Below, in pieces: positions 49,901 to 62,954 of a stretch of DNA of 64,000 bases. The notes below the pieces were generated by a model. That model saw nothing but the letters and a program-made list of their open reading frames with translations, was not told the DNA's origin and ran no database searches. The DNA comes from Microglena sp. YARC. Its lineage: Eukaryota; Chlorophyta; Chlorophyceae; Chlamydomonadales; Chlamydomonadaceae. Each line of letters opens with the position of its first letter. Positions within the stretch are counted from its first letter, which is position 1. Location of the stretch: positions 35,585,065 to 35,649,064 of the forward strand of contig CM039466.1 of the NCBI GenBank assembly GCA_022414725.1, written 5' to 3'. The position numbers were made by a program, and so were the translations under genes.

Positions 49901-52900
49901 ACCTCAATAGAACAGATTATACCTACTAGATGCTACACTTTGCTCAGATAACCTACAGTAGATGTGCACTTTGCCTCAGTAATACCACATACGATTGACT
50001 TTGCTCAGATATTACCTACATAGATGGTGGCACTTGCTTCGGACTATACCTACATTTAGATTGTGCACTTTGGCCAGATATACCTTACATTAGAATTGTT
50101 GCACTCTTAGCTCAGATATACCTACATAGATGTTAGAACACTATTTGCTCCAGATGATACCTACAGGATATGTGCACTTTGCTCAGATATAAAAAGTACA
50201 TAGATGTGCACTTTGCTCAGATATACCTACATAGATGTGCACTTTGCTCCAGATATACCTAACATAGATGTGCATGGGCTACAGATATACGACTAGATAG
50301 GAGGGCCTCAAGATTACCTACATAGATTGTGCACTTTGCTTCAGATATACCTACATAGATGCTGCACTTTGCTCGATAGAATATACCTTACCTACATAGA
50401 TGTGCACTTGCTCAGATATAACCACTGAATGTGCCTTTGCTCAATATACTAATTGATTGGCACTGTCTTGCTCAGAAAATACCTACATAGATGTGCAACT
50501 TTTGCTTCAGATATACCTACATAGATGTGCACTTTGCTCCAGATTATCTACCTACATAAGATGTGCAACTTTGCTCGATACCTACATAGATGTGCACTTT
50601 GCTCAGAGCCATATATCCTACATAGTTGAGTGCACTTTAGACTCCCACGACCTACATAGAATGTGCTCACACTAGACTGCAATTTGCTACTGGCACTCTG
50701 ATATACCTACATAGATGTGCACTTTGCTCCAGTTATACTAATGATTGCACTTTGAGAGTAACTACATAGATGGGGCCCCAATCGATATAACCTGGCACTT
50801 ATAGATAACATACATTGTGCCTTTGCTTACAAGATGTGCTACTGATTGCTCAGATTATACTACATAGATGTGCACTTTGCTCAGATATACCTACATAGAT
50901 GTGCAATACTAAATAGATGTGCAATTGCTCAGATACTAACCTACATAGATGTGCACTTGCTCATATATACCATAACTGAATGCCTTTGCTCAGATAGTAC
51001 CTATAGATGTGCCACTTTTGCTCACGCGTACATAGATTGTGCACATTGACTCAGATATACCTACATAGATGTCACGCCTTGCTCGATATACCTACACTAG
51101 AGTGACTTATGCAGATATAACTCCATAGATTGCTCTCAAGATTATACCTACATAGATGTGCACTTTTGCTCAGATATACCTACATAGAGTGTGCACTTTG
51201 CTCAGACTTATACTACATAGATGTGCACTTTGCTCAGATATACCTACATAGATGTGCACTTTGCTCAGATATACCTACATAGATGTGCACTTTGCTCAGA
51301 TATACCTACATAGATGTGCACTTTGCTCAGATATACCTACATAGATGTGCACTTTGCAGATAATCACGATATACCTACATAGATGTGCACTTTTGCTCAG
51401 ATATACCTACATAGATGTGCACTTGCTGCTCAGATATACCTACATAGATGTGCACTTTGCTCAGATATACCTTACATAGATGTGCACTTTGCTCAGATAT
51501 ACCTACATAGATGTGCACTTTTGCTCAGAATATAACCTACATAGATGTGCCACTTTGCTCAGATATACCTACATAGATGTGCACTTTGCTTCAGATATTA
51601 CCTACATAGAATGTGCACTTTGCTCAGATATAGCTACATAGATGTGCACTTTTGCTCAGATATACCTACATAGATGTGCACTTTGCTCAAGAATAATACC
51701 CTTAACAATGAGGATGGTGCCACCTACATAGATGTGCACTTTGCCTCAGAATATAAGAAACCTACATAGATGTGCACTTTGCTCAGATATACCTACATAG
51801 ATGTGCACTTTGCTCAGATATACCTACAATTAGACTTTTGTGGTGCACTTTGCTCAGATATACCTACCTACATAGATGTGCATTTTGGCTCAGATATAAC
51901 CTACATAGATGTGCACTTCTGCTCAGATATACCTACATAGATGTGCACTTTGCTCAGATATACCTACATAGATGTGCACTTTGCTCAGATATACCTACAT
52001 AGATGTGGCAACTTTTGCTCAGAAATTTATACCTACATAGATTGTGCACTTTGACCTCAGATACCTACATAGATGTGCACTTTGCTCAGATATAACCTAC
52101 ATAGATGTGCACTTTGCTCAGATATACCTACAATAGATGTGCACTTTTGCTCAGATATACTAAAGATGTGCACTTTTCAGATAACCTACATAGATGTGCA
52201 CTTTGCTCAGATATACCATACATAGATGTGCACTTTGCTCAGATATACCTTACATAGATGTGCACTTTGCTCAGATAATACCTAACATAGATGTGCACTT
52301 TTGCTCAGATATACCTACATAGATTGTGCACTTTGCTCAGATATATACATAGGAATGTGCATTGCTCAGTATATATCCTACATAGATGTGCACTTTGCTC
52401 AGATATACCTACATAGATGTGCACTTTGCTCAGATATACCTACATAGATGTGCACTTTTGCTCAGATATACCATACATAGATGTGCACTTTGCTCAGATA
52501 TACCTACATAGATGTGCACTTTGCTCAGATTATACCTATATACATAGATGCTGCACTTTGCTCAGACTTTCGTCTCACATATATATACCTACATAGATGT
52601 GCACTATTGCTCTAGATGTGAGATATACCTACATAGAATGATGCACTTTGCTCAGATATACTACATAGGATGTGCACTTTGCAATCAGATATACCTACAT
52701 AGATGTGCACTTTGCTCAGATATGACCTACATAGAGAAGTGGCACTTTGCTCAGCATATAACCTACATGCACTGATGTGGCACTTTGCTCAGAATATACT
52801 ACATGAGCACTTTGCTCAGATATACCTGACCAGGGTGCTTTAGCTCAATTGATACCCTACATAGATGTGCACTTTGCTTCAGATATTTACATAGATGTGC

Positions 52901-55900
52901 ACTTTGCTCAGATATACCTACATAATGTGACTTTTGCATCAGATATACTAGCCTTTGCTAGATAATATGTGCACTTTGCTCAGATATACCCAATAGATGT
53001 GCACTTTCAGATTAAATACCTACATAGATGTGCACTTGCTGCAGATTATACCTACCATACATAGATGTGACTTTGCTACAGCTACAGATGTGCACTTTGC
53101 TCAGATATACCTACATAGATTGTGCACTTTTAAGCTGCAGATATACCTACATAGATGTGCACTTTGCTCAGATTACCTACATAGATGTGCACTTTTAGCT
53201 CAGATATACCTACAGATGCACTTTGCTCAGATATACTACATAGATGTGCACTTTGCTCAGATATACCTACATAGATGTGCACTTTTGCTCAGATATACCT
53301 ACATAGATGTGTATACCACTTTGCTCAGTAGATGTGCACTTTGCTCAGATATACCTACATAGATTGTGCCTTTGCTCAGATATACATAGATGTGCACTTT
53401 GCTCAGATATACCTCATAGATGTGCACTTTGCTCCAGATATACCTACATAGATGTGCACTTTGCTCAGATTTAATACCTCATAGATGCACTTTGCACTCA
53501 GATAATACTACATAGATGTGCATTTCAGATATGCTACATATGTTTTGCTCAGCGCAAGCATAGAACTACATAGATGTGCACTTTTGTAACACTATATAGA
53601 TGTGACAACTTTGCTCAGATATACCTACATAGATGTGCACTTTGCAAGATATTATCATTGTGCATTTGCTCAGATATACCTACATAGATGTGCATTTGCT
53701 TTCAGATATACCTACATAGATGTGCACTTGCTCATACTAATAGATGTGCACTTTTTGCTGATATACCTACATGTGCATGCTTATACCTACATAGACGCAC
53801 TTTGCTCAGATATGCCTACATAGATGTGCACTTTGCTCTATACCTTAGATTGCACTTTGCTCAGATATACCTACATAGATGTGCACTTTGCTCAGATATA
53901 GCCTACATAGATGTGCACTTTGCTCAGATATGCCTACATAGATGTGCACTTTGCTCAGATATACCTACATAGATGTGCACTTTGCTCAGATATACCTACA
54001 TAGATGTGCACTTTTGCTCAGATATACCTCATTGTGCACTTTGCTCAGACTTATACCTACATGATGGCTAATATACATACATAGATTGCACTTTGCTCAG
54101 ATATACCTACATAGATGTGCACTACATTTGCTCAGATATACCTACATAGATGTGCACTTTTCAGATACTCATAGAGCACCTACTACATAGATTGCACTTT
54201 GCTCAGAATATAATCTACTTTGCTTCAGATATACCTACATAGATGTGCACTTTGCTCAGATATACCTACATAGATTGTGCACTTTTGCTCAGATATACCT
54301 ACATAGAGCATTGTGCACTTTGCCTCAGATATACCTACATAGCATGTGCACTTTGCTCAGATATTACCTACCATAGATGTGCAAACTTTGCTCAAGATAT
54401 ACTACTACATAGAATGTGCACTTTGGCTCAGATATACCTACATAGATGTGCACTTTGCTACAGATATACCTACATAGATGTGCACTTTGCTCAGATATAC
54501 CTACATAGATGTGCACTTTGCTCAGATATACCTACATAGATGTGCCAACTTTTGCTCAGATATACCCTACATAGATTGTGCACTTTGCTCAGATAATACC
54601 TACATAGATGTGAGCACTTTGCTCAGATATACCTACATAGATGTGCACTTTGCTCAGAATATACTACACTAGATGTGCACTTTTGCTCAGATATACCTAC
54701 ATAGAGATGTGCACTTTGCTCAGATCCTACCATAGATACCTACGATAGATGTGCACTTTGCTCAGATATACCTACATAGATGTGCACTTTGCTCAGATAA
54801 TAGATCACCTACATAGATGTGCACTTCTGCTTTCAGATATACCCTACATAGGATGATTGCACTTTGCTCAGATATACCTACATAGATGTGCACTTTGCTA
54901 CGACATAAGTATTACCTACATAGATGTGCACTTTGCTCAGATAATACCTACATAGATGTGCACTTTGCTCAGATATAGAAACTGATGCAATGCCAACTTT
55001 GTCAGATATAACTACATAGATGTGCACTTTGCTCAGATATACCTACGACATAGATGTGCACTTTCCTCATAGATGAATACCTACATAGATGATGCACTTT
55101 GCTCAGTATCAGATACCTTACAAGATGTGCACTTTGCTCAGTCAGATATACCTACATAGATGTGCACTTTTGCTCAGATATACCTACATAGATGTGTGCA
55201 CTTGCTCAGATATACTACATAGACTTTGGCTCACCTTTGCTCAGATATACCTACATAGATGTGCACTTTGCTCAGATATACCTACATAGATGTGCACTTT
55301 GCTCAGATCATTTGCATACCTACATAGATGATGCACTTTGCTCAGATAATTATCTACATAGATGTGCAAGATATTGCACTTTGCTCAGAAATATATACCT
55401 ACATAGATGTGCACTTTGCTCAGATATACCTACATAGATGTGCACTTTGCTCAGATATACCTACATAGATGTGGCACTTTGCTCAGATATACCTACATAG
55501 ATGTGCACTTTGCTCAGATATACCTACATAGATGTGCACTTTGCTCAGATATACCTACATAGATGTGCACTTTGCTCAGATATACCTAATAGATGTGCAC
55601 TGCTCAGATATACCTACATAGATGTGCACTTTGCTCAGATATTACCTACATAGATGTGCACTTTTGCTCAGATATACCTACATTAGATGTGCACTTTGCT
55701 CAGATATACCTACATAGATGTGCACTTTGCTCAGATATACCTACATAGATGTGCACTTTGCTCAGACTTATACCTACATAGATGTGCACTTTGCTGGTCA
55801 GATATACCTACATAGATGTGCACTTTGCTCAGATATACCTACATAGATGTGCACTTTGCTCAGATAATACCTACATAGATGTGCACTTTTGCTCAGATAT

Positions 55901-56310
55901 ACCTACATAGATGCTACTTTGCACTTTTGCTCAGATTATACCTACATAGATGTGCACTTTGCTCAGACCTACATAGAACTTTGCAGATATACCTACCATT
56001 AGATGTGCACTTTTGCTCTCAGATATACCTACATAGATGTGCACTTTTGCTCAGATATACTAACATAACCTAGATTGCACTTTGCTCCTCACTACTTAGC
56101 ACTTTGCTCTATACTACATAGATGTGCACTTGCTCAGATAGACCTACATAGATGTGCACTTGCTCGATACTACATAGATGTGCATCAGATATATCTGCAA
56201 GTATACCTACATAGATGTGCACTTGCTCAGATATACTAAAATAGATGTGCACTCAGACAACTAGATGTGCACATAGATGTGGCGCAGCTACTTTGTCAAA
56301 TATACCTACA
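46977..56310. repeat. 31-bp satellite, about 300 copies
   Basis: The unit is CAGATATACCTACATAGATG plus TGCACTTTGCT, 31 bp, with no spacer. Copies from 46977 to about 51100 and again 52.5-55.4 kb contain many single-base insertions and deletions. Runs such as 51190-51350 and 55400-55600 are almost perfect. The period is 1 mod 3, so the three frames alternate and short open frames of the same peptides recur. No CRISPR, gene or higher-order unit was seen. Confidence 0.97.
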
Positions 56311-56850
56311 TAGACCCTTTGCCTTATTTCGTGTTTGGGCCATCTACGTACACATTCCCTTTATCTGCATTGTTGCGTGTATCCTCGCATTGCTGATTTG
56401 TTCCTTTTGTGTGCCTGTTACTCACTACAATTAAATGTATTGAGTAGTGTGAAGTGATTGTTGCAGTAGGGATCGACCCTTTTGTTATACTCTCCCAATG
56501 CTGTTTTTGTTTAGCCCTTCCTGACTCGGTTGGGCAAGTCCCTTTAGCCTATTTGGCCCACCCCTGGATTGTAACAACATTCGCATACAAACATGTGTGC
56601 ATGCTGCTGAGCCTTCAGGCTGCTCGCCATCTTCTGCATTAAATATAAAATTTCCAGGAAAATGTGAACGTGAACACTTATTTTATTTGTCTTTCTATAC
56701 AATCAAAAATCAATCACAAAAACTAAGAAATATACTTATTACTTGAGTCAATTGTGGGTGTCTGCTTATCATCCTGCTGCTTCGTTTCAAAATGAGATGG
56801 ATTTTCAGCTATACCCCTTCCAAGAGTGAACATCCAACGTCACCCCTCTG
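56311..56850. other. Unique sequence with an R1 fragment
   Basis: After the satellite ends (CATAGACCCTTTGCC) there is unassigned sequence. 56500-56590 is the end of an R1 element (TAGCCCTTCCTGACTCGGTT ... CCCACCCCTGGATTGTAAC), minus sense. Confidence 0.6.
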
Positions 56851-56854
56851 AAGT

Positions 56855-57334
56855 GTGATGGGTTTCGGTTCATGTGCTGGATGTGTTGAAGGACTGTATG
56901 TGTTGAAGTACCTTGTATGTACTGTATATGTTGAAGTGTTGTATGAAATGTATGTGTTGAAGTACCCTAGTGGCGGTCTTTGCTTGTGTTCCTATGATTT
57001 CTGTTGCGACAGCTTAATTGATACGTGTGGGGTTCATGTACTGGCCCCGTCATCAAGGTTACACGTGCATCACGTGGTTGTCCCTTGCACTGTGTACCTC
57101 AATGGTAGAGCACTACATGCTCACTCTAGGCTGCTATATATTGGCCTATTGACCTTCTCATCCCTCATATATTTGAAGCAGCAAGTCGTATCGGTTGTTC
57201 CAACATTTTTGTCTGACAGCCAGCTTCATTGCACCTTAGATCCCGTTATTGTTTTTGAACACCACTTCTCTTTGAACACTTCCAGCTTTTATGTGTTTAG
57301 TATGGCATGCCATCCCTTATACTCCCTGGCTTGA
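56855..57334 (+). other. 159-codon open frame, unlikely gene
   Basis: The longest open frame in non-repetitive sequence. Its first third is made of a TATGTGTTGAAGTACCTTG-type repeat; the rest is Leu/Val/Cys/His-rich without a recognisable motif. No splice or family support was found. I list it only because the region otherwise holds nothing. Confidence 0.15.
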
Positions 57335-59230
57335 CGGTTGACAAGCACCCAGTTTTTTCCTCGCATGCTTTGCATGCACCCATGAGCAGAGCCGTATGCT
57401 TTTTTACATGCACTGGGATTTGCATTTTTGGGAATGTATCCTGACGCATGGCACAATTTTGGTATTGAAAGTTGTTGAAAGGATTTTCAACCCAGGAGGA
57501 GGGTCTCCCGACGCAAACCAGTGACACCAAGGATTCTGTTTGAATGGCGTTGCCACTCCTACAAAAGAGTAGGCGCACAGATATGCTTGTGTTGCTATGA
57601 TTTCTCCGCCTTACAGACAGCTTCTGAGGACCTTGGATCCCTGCTATTGGTTTAGCTCACCACGTGTCGTTATACTTTCAGCCTGTAATGATAACGTCTG
57701 GTAGTGTTATGTTGCGCCTTATTGGTTGTACCATACAAATCTCGGTTACGCGTAGGCCCGGCCAGGTACTCTACCCTGGGCCGCTGGCCAGCTACTGGCG
57801 GATACCATACCGCTAGGTAGGTCCGTTATAGTGTAGCTAAGGCAGGCCCCTTGTGCCGCCATCTCTGGTAGCTACTAATGCCGGCAGGTTCCGCTGGCTG
57901 CTATCTCATCATTGTAAATATACAGTGACATTACCTACCGGTCCTTTGTCCCATCGTCCCTACGAGAAGCAAGGTAAACTAAAGGTAGGGAGTGGTTTAG
58001 AGGGAGCCCTGTCGTACAACGGTAGGGAACGAGCTGCTACTTAACCTGGAAAATCTCTGGCATGCGTGGGTAAGACTCCCTGATTGGTATTGACCTATGA
58101 GATTTCTGTTTCTGCTTCTGTTCTGACCCTCTCTCTCTCTGCCTTGAATGCTCGCATAGCACGTTATGTCTCATGAGATGAATCACGAATCATCTTACGC
58201 AGCCTAACATAACGTTGTGTTGTTGAGCCGTGTTTTCCCCACACAGCCATGATCAATGGCTTTGCGGTAAAAACGCAGCTTAACAACAATATGCATTGGT
58301 TTCTTTGATCGAGTGTGCTATCTCTGTGATTTTGGTACCGTTCAAGGTTAACATCATGCGTTTTTGAGTGTATTGACGAAGCCTCGCTGCATTTTTAAAA
58401 AGAGAAGAAAAAAAGGGAAACACGTTTTGTTCACGTTTACATTTCCCCTGGTTAATACCGGTATTGTTTTACTGCCGAAGACGGCGAGCAGCCAAGCTGC
58501 TTCCTGGAGCCATGCACGGTAACCAAGTTGAAGTTCAAGTTAGGGTCAACTCGCGGTACCCAAGAGATGCTGGTAGTAGCGTTTATACCACCCATGTTCC
58601 TCAGTATACAGACTGTGAGCAGCCTGGACGCTGATAGACTATGTAATCAATCCAAATTCGACCTGGGAATTTTGAGTTGGACTCCCAACTTCATCAATTT
58701 AATTACACGGATCTCTCTGGCCATTAAGGCTACTTACCATCTTTGGCAGGATGTATAACATTCAAAACAAATACCGTATGCGCATGAATTAATAACGGAA
58801 ATAGAGATGGCGGAGGGCACCCCAAAATGTTTAAAAGGCCAATATGGTACTCATTTCTGCTACTCATTGGACTCCCAACTTCTTCAACTTGGGTACACGG
58901 ATCTCTCTGGCCATTAAGGCTGACCACCAATCCACCATCTTTGGCAGGAGCTATAACATTGATACAATACCGTATCCCTGCGCATGCGCATGAATTAATG
59001 ACAGAAATGGAGATGGTGAAAGGCAACCAAAAAGGCCAAAATTCATTTCCGCACACGAAGGTTGGTGGATGTTCCAGATTGTGTGCACTCCATAAATTGG
59101 CTCGTGCTGCATGTGGAGGAGTTCTTGTAAATTTAATCACCCCCCTTTCAAACCAGATTCGAATGCGATCCATTTGGAGTTATTCTGGGCTTATCCCTCC
59201 ACTCCCCTCACAACTTCAAAGTTTTTGATC
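57335..59230. other. Unassigned region with a 140-190 bp tandem duplication
   Basis: No gene recognised. A segment starting GGACTCCCAACTTCATCAAT, including ACACGGATCTCTCTGGCCAT and CGCATGAATTAATAACGGAA, occurs at about 58678-58812 and again at 58869-59015 with insertions. Other short open frames show no motif. Confidence 0.5.
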
Positions 59231-59232
59231 TA

Positions 59233-59411
59233 CTATCAGTATGTGTATGTTACAATCCAGGGGTAGGCCAGATAGGCTAAAGGGACTTGCCCAGACGTGA
59301 TAGGAAGGGCTTAACAAGAAAAAGCATTGATGAACTGAACCCCCAACAATCGTTTTAGTGACCGGCGCCCCGAGTTTGTGCTACAGTGATAATTTAATCT
59401 TAAATATACAA
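59233..59411 (+). repeat. Dispersed element R1, near-complete
   Basis: Runs from GTATGTTACAATCCAGGGGT to GTGCTACAGTGATAATTTAAT; this is the longest R1 copy in plus sense. No terminal repeats or tRNA-like boxes could be confirmed, so its class is open. Confidence 0.85.
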
Positions 59412-59464
59412 TCAGTGCGTGTGAAGGGTCAGATTTGAAGATCATATACAGTCTGGATTCTGCG

Positions 59465-60075
59465 TCATTTATACAGATGATCAGACAAGGTAGGTGCCTG
59501 CAACTTAGAGGGCGCATCATGCATACGGATGGGTGACAGATGATCAGACAAGGCAGGTGCCTGCAACTTAGAGGACGCATCATGCATACGGATGGGTGAC
59601 AGATGATCAGACAAGGCAGGTGACTGCAACTTAGAGGACGCATCATGCATACGGATGGGTGACAGATGATCAGACAAGGCAGGTGACTGCAACTTAGAGG
59701 ACGCATCATGCATACGGATGGGTGACAGATGATCAGACAAGGCTAGTGACTGCATCTTAGAGGACGCATCATGCATACGGATGGGTGACAGATGATCAGA
59801 CAAGGCAGGTGACTGCAACTTAGAGGACGCATCATGCATACGGATGGGTGACAGATGATCAGACAAGGCAGGTGCCTGCAACTTAAAGGACGCAGCATGC
59901 ATACGGATGGGTGACAGATGATCAGACAAGGCAGGTGCCTGCAACTTAGAGGACGCATCATGCATACGGATGGGTGACAGATGATCAGACAAGGCAGGTG
60001 ACTGCAACTTAGAGGACGCATCATGCATACGGATGGGTGACAGATGATCAGACAAGGCTAGTGACTGCAATCAGC
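59465..60075. repeat. 63-bp tandem repeat
   Basis: About 9.5 copies of GATGATCAGACAAGGCAGGT plus GCCTGCAACTTAGAGGACGCATCATGCATACGGATGGGTGACA, nearly identical. The period of 63 bp keeps two minus-strand frames open for 90-200 codons (for example a 21-residue repeat with HLSPIRMHDASSK). Both being open argues for a non-coding repeat. Confidence 0.92.
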
Positions 60076-60149
60076 TCTGAAGATCAAATGCAGTCTGAAT
60101 AATGTGCCAATTATATAGAGCAGCCTCTTGCTTCGTTGGATCTATAACA

Positions 60150-60240
60150 TTGGCTTCCTTGACAGCTCTCCTAACACGGTTGGGTAAGTCCCTTTAGCCT
60201 ATTTGGCCTACCCCTGGACTGTAACATACATACACACAAA
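60150..60240 (-). repeat. Dispersed element R1, 3' end
   Basis: CTCTCCTAACACGGTTGGGTAA through GGCCTACCCCTGGACTGTAACATAC. Confidence 0.8.
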
Positions 60241-61367
60241 TAGTGGCATCCAGAGCAAACGCTGCAGCCTTGCCAGCTTTCTTCTGAGCAATTGCAGTCG
60301 TGTCCAGCCGAGGAAAATAAGACGAGATAAAAGGTTGTCCAGGGCGCTGTTGCAGCATAGAGGGGGCGAAGAAGGGAGGGGGCAACAGTAGGTAGAGATG
60401 GAGAGGTATGAGCAAAGCCAGGGTCTGGCAGCGCCTGAGCGCCTAAAGCTGTTTCAGGATTCATCAAATTGAGGGCTGGAACGAAATAAATGGCTACCGG
60501 TACCCTTGGTCTCGCAGTGCGCCGCTTTTGATGGGGGTAACTTTGAAACCTTAAACGTGTACTGCAATGTATTGCAGTGTCCCTGGTCATATTGTTGGCG
60601 GACGGCCCTATCTGCCAGCGCTCCTGTTTTGGGCATATACAATCCGAATTGGTGCAACCTCTTCCGCAAAACAATGCCACCATAAGTTCATTCATGCGCA
60701 AACCGTAGTTCATTGCCAAAAGCCCCCCTCTCCCCCCCCCCTCCTCCTGCAATCCCTCCCTCCCTATACTCATCTCCCCCCAACCCCCGTTTATTTCTCT
60801 CTTCTCCCTCCTCCTCCCAGTCCCCGTCCTTAGTGCGCCCCCTGTTTCCCGTGGGTATCGGGTCGGGGGGGACTTGAAATTGAAAAACGGCGACTCAGTG
60901 AGCTGACAAGAGTTGGCTGAAAACCATGTAACAATCCAAGCCAAGCCAAGCCAATCCTCCTCCCACACATCTCCTTCCCTCTCTTTAGCAAGTAGGGTAT
61001 GATGAATGTTAAGCCATAACTAGGACCAGGTATCTAGTTCATCTCCCCTAGGGTTTTACCTTGCTGCCCTCTAGTCAAACCAATGTCATACATTAGATTT
61101 TCAGGAACCCCCTCAACCATACTGCTGTTTTTTGTAAACTGCCTTTAAAGGTTTATTTAAAGGTTGGACAAGTCCCTTAAGCCTATTTGGCTACCCCTGA
61201 ACTTCAAAAATATAAAAAAATGCACCGTTTTAAGCCAAATGAGAGGGTGCCAAAGCCCCCTCAAATAAGCAGTGGGCACCCTAGAAGCTGAGATGCCTAA
61301 GGGCAGCACAAGCAGTATGGATAGGGACCGGCATATCACATGATGTTGAACAAAGGCGAGTATGATA
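60241..61367. other. Unassigned sequence, polypyrimidine tract and repeat fragments
   Basis: A minus open frame over 60171-60968 is long (265 codons) but is built across an R1 end and a CTCCCTCC tract (60725-60830) and lacks motifs. 60848-60932 repeats the GTTTCCCGTGGGTATCGGGT ... ACCATGTAA element of 24290-24400. 61146-61205 is a short R1 fragment. Confidence 0.45.
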
Positions 61368-61588
61368 TCATACAAGTCCTATGCAGCGTCCCATGCGATG
61401 CGGAAAATAGGCGGAGTGTGTTGGCAACGGAAAGACAGGTGGCAACGGACTGGAGATCACCGAAGCCAGTTAGTTATGAGACAGTTGGCTGACGTGTCAG
61501 GCTTCAGTTTTTCGGTCGGTCGGAAGGTCAAACGGACAAATAGGTAACCATGGGAGCTTCCGTCCCCCAGAAGGGGGGGGCTCCGCCA
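61368..61588 (+). repeat. Dispersed element R4
   Basis: Second copy of the element at 14800-15012. It shares CAAGTC.TA.GCAGCGTC, GCGGAGTG, GGCTGACGTGTC, TTTTTCGGTCGGTCGG, GGTAACCATGGG and GGGGGGCTCCGCCA in the same order, with about 80 percent identity by eye. Confidence 0.75.
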
Positions 61589-61774
61589 GCAAACTGCATC
61601 ACATGTTATTGTATATACAGCGTAACTAGAGCTTAGTCAGACTGCCGGAATCATATGATACCTTATTGTCATTCCTTCAGTACGGAGCCACTTGGACAAA
61701 CCACAGCGCCCTCCAGGTAATCTGTTGGTCAGATGGATCAATGGTTGAAACCATCCCTTACCACAGGTGGTGGC

Positions 61775-61960
61775 AATTGGCGCCATCCAGGTCAGGGCAG
61801 GGCAGGGCATCCACGTCAGGGCAGAACGGGAAGGATTGAGCATTCTGAAGTAAGGGCAGCACGAGCATCCCACGTCAAGGCAGAACGGGAAGGATTGAGC
61901 ATTCTGAAGTAAGGGCAGCACGAGCATCCCAGGTCAGGGCAGAACAGGCAGGATAGAGCC
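61775..61960. repeat. About 60-bp tandem repeat
   Basis: Two and a half copies of GGCAGAACGGGAAGGATTGA plus GCATTCTGAAGTAAGGGCAGCACGAGCATCCCA, followed by a repeat of GAGCCACTTGGACAAACCAC seen earlier at 61685. Confidence 0.85.
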
Positions 61961-62099
61961 ACTTGGACAAACCACAGCGCCTTCCACATATTGGCAACTG
62001 GAGCCTGCCTTCAGCCGTTTGGTGGGGATGGGTGTCTCCGCCGCATCAATCACCAAGTGCACACGAGTGTTGGGACTCAAGTTACGCACCCTGCGTTTG

Positions 62100-62940
62100 G
62101 GTTTGAGTTGATTTACCTTAGTTTATTTTTGTTTCGTCTAGTTTGGTTTGGCTTGGTCTAGATGAGTTTGATTTGGTTTGGTTTGGTTTGGTCTAGTTTG
62201 GTTTGGTCTAGTTTGGTTTGATTTTTGTTTTTGGTTGGCCTGTTTTGTTTTTGCTTGAGACACACTTAGGCTTATTTCTGATTGTAGTGGAATTGCATGG
62301 TTCATTTGTTTAGGGGGCTGTTTCTTTTTGTTATTCTGGGGATTTTATTTGGCTTGTTCATATTGTTTTTTTTGCTTGAGTTGGGTTTGCTTCTGCTTGG
62401 TCTGGTTGGGCTTGGGTTGATGTGTATGTATGGAACAGACCAGGGCCTTTTCTGTTTTAAAGGTTGGGCAAGCCAAACTAAACAACAACCAGACTCATCA
62501 ACACAGACCTGAGATGGTTTGCAACAACCTACACAACAAATGTATGTGTGCACATGTGTGTCTTTGTATCTTGCTTATTGGGCAAGCCCCTATTTGGCTA
62601 CCTCTGGACTATACACAATGTGCATACAGAAAACGTAAGATCTTTTGAAAGTCGGCTTATCCAGCAAGCAAGATACAAAGGCACACATGTGCACACATAC
62701 ATTTGTTGTGTAGGTTGTTGCCTACCATCTCAGGTCTGTTGTTGATGAGTCTGTAGTTGTTGCTTAGTTTGGCTTCCCCCTTGGCCTAAAACTTAGCTAG
62801 TGATCAAACTTAACTACGGTAGTGATACAATTGGCTTCCCCAGATTGGCTTCCCAGGCTGAGCCTAAACTTAACTAGTAATAAAGTGCTCCCCTCCCCTT
62901 TCTCGCGCCTCTTCCACTCCCTTTCCTCCCCTCCCTCTCT
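62100..62940. other. TTTGGTTTGG tract, inverted duplication and pyrimidine tract
   Basis: 62130-62240 is a GGTTTGGTTTGGTCTAG repeat. 62465-62580 (GCCAAACTAAACAACAACCA ... TGTGTCTTTGTATCTTGC) reappears inverted at about 62665-62775, giving a possible hairpin of about 100-bp arms around a loop. An R1 end (GGGCAAGCCCCTATTTGGCT) lies at the centre. No gene was seen. Confidence 0.6.
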
Positions 62941-62954
62941 TACTACTTTCCTTT

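Noticed and set aside
46977..56310. CRISPR-like array (about 31-bp repeats)
   Set aside because: The units are directly adjacent with no variable spacers, and the context is eukaryotic with introns and MITEs.
59465..60070. 201-codon repeat protein with 21-residue units
   Set aside because: A second minus-strand frame is equally open, the DNA repeat is near-perfect including third positions, and there is no gene context.
60171..60968. 265-codon minus-strand gene
   Set aside because: It spans an R1 element end and a polypyrimidine tract, with no motif or splice logic. It is probably a chance open frame.
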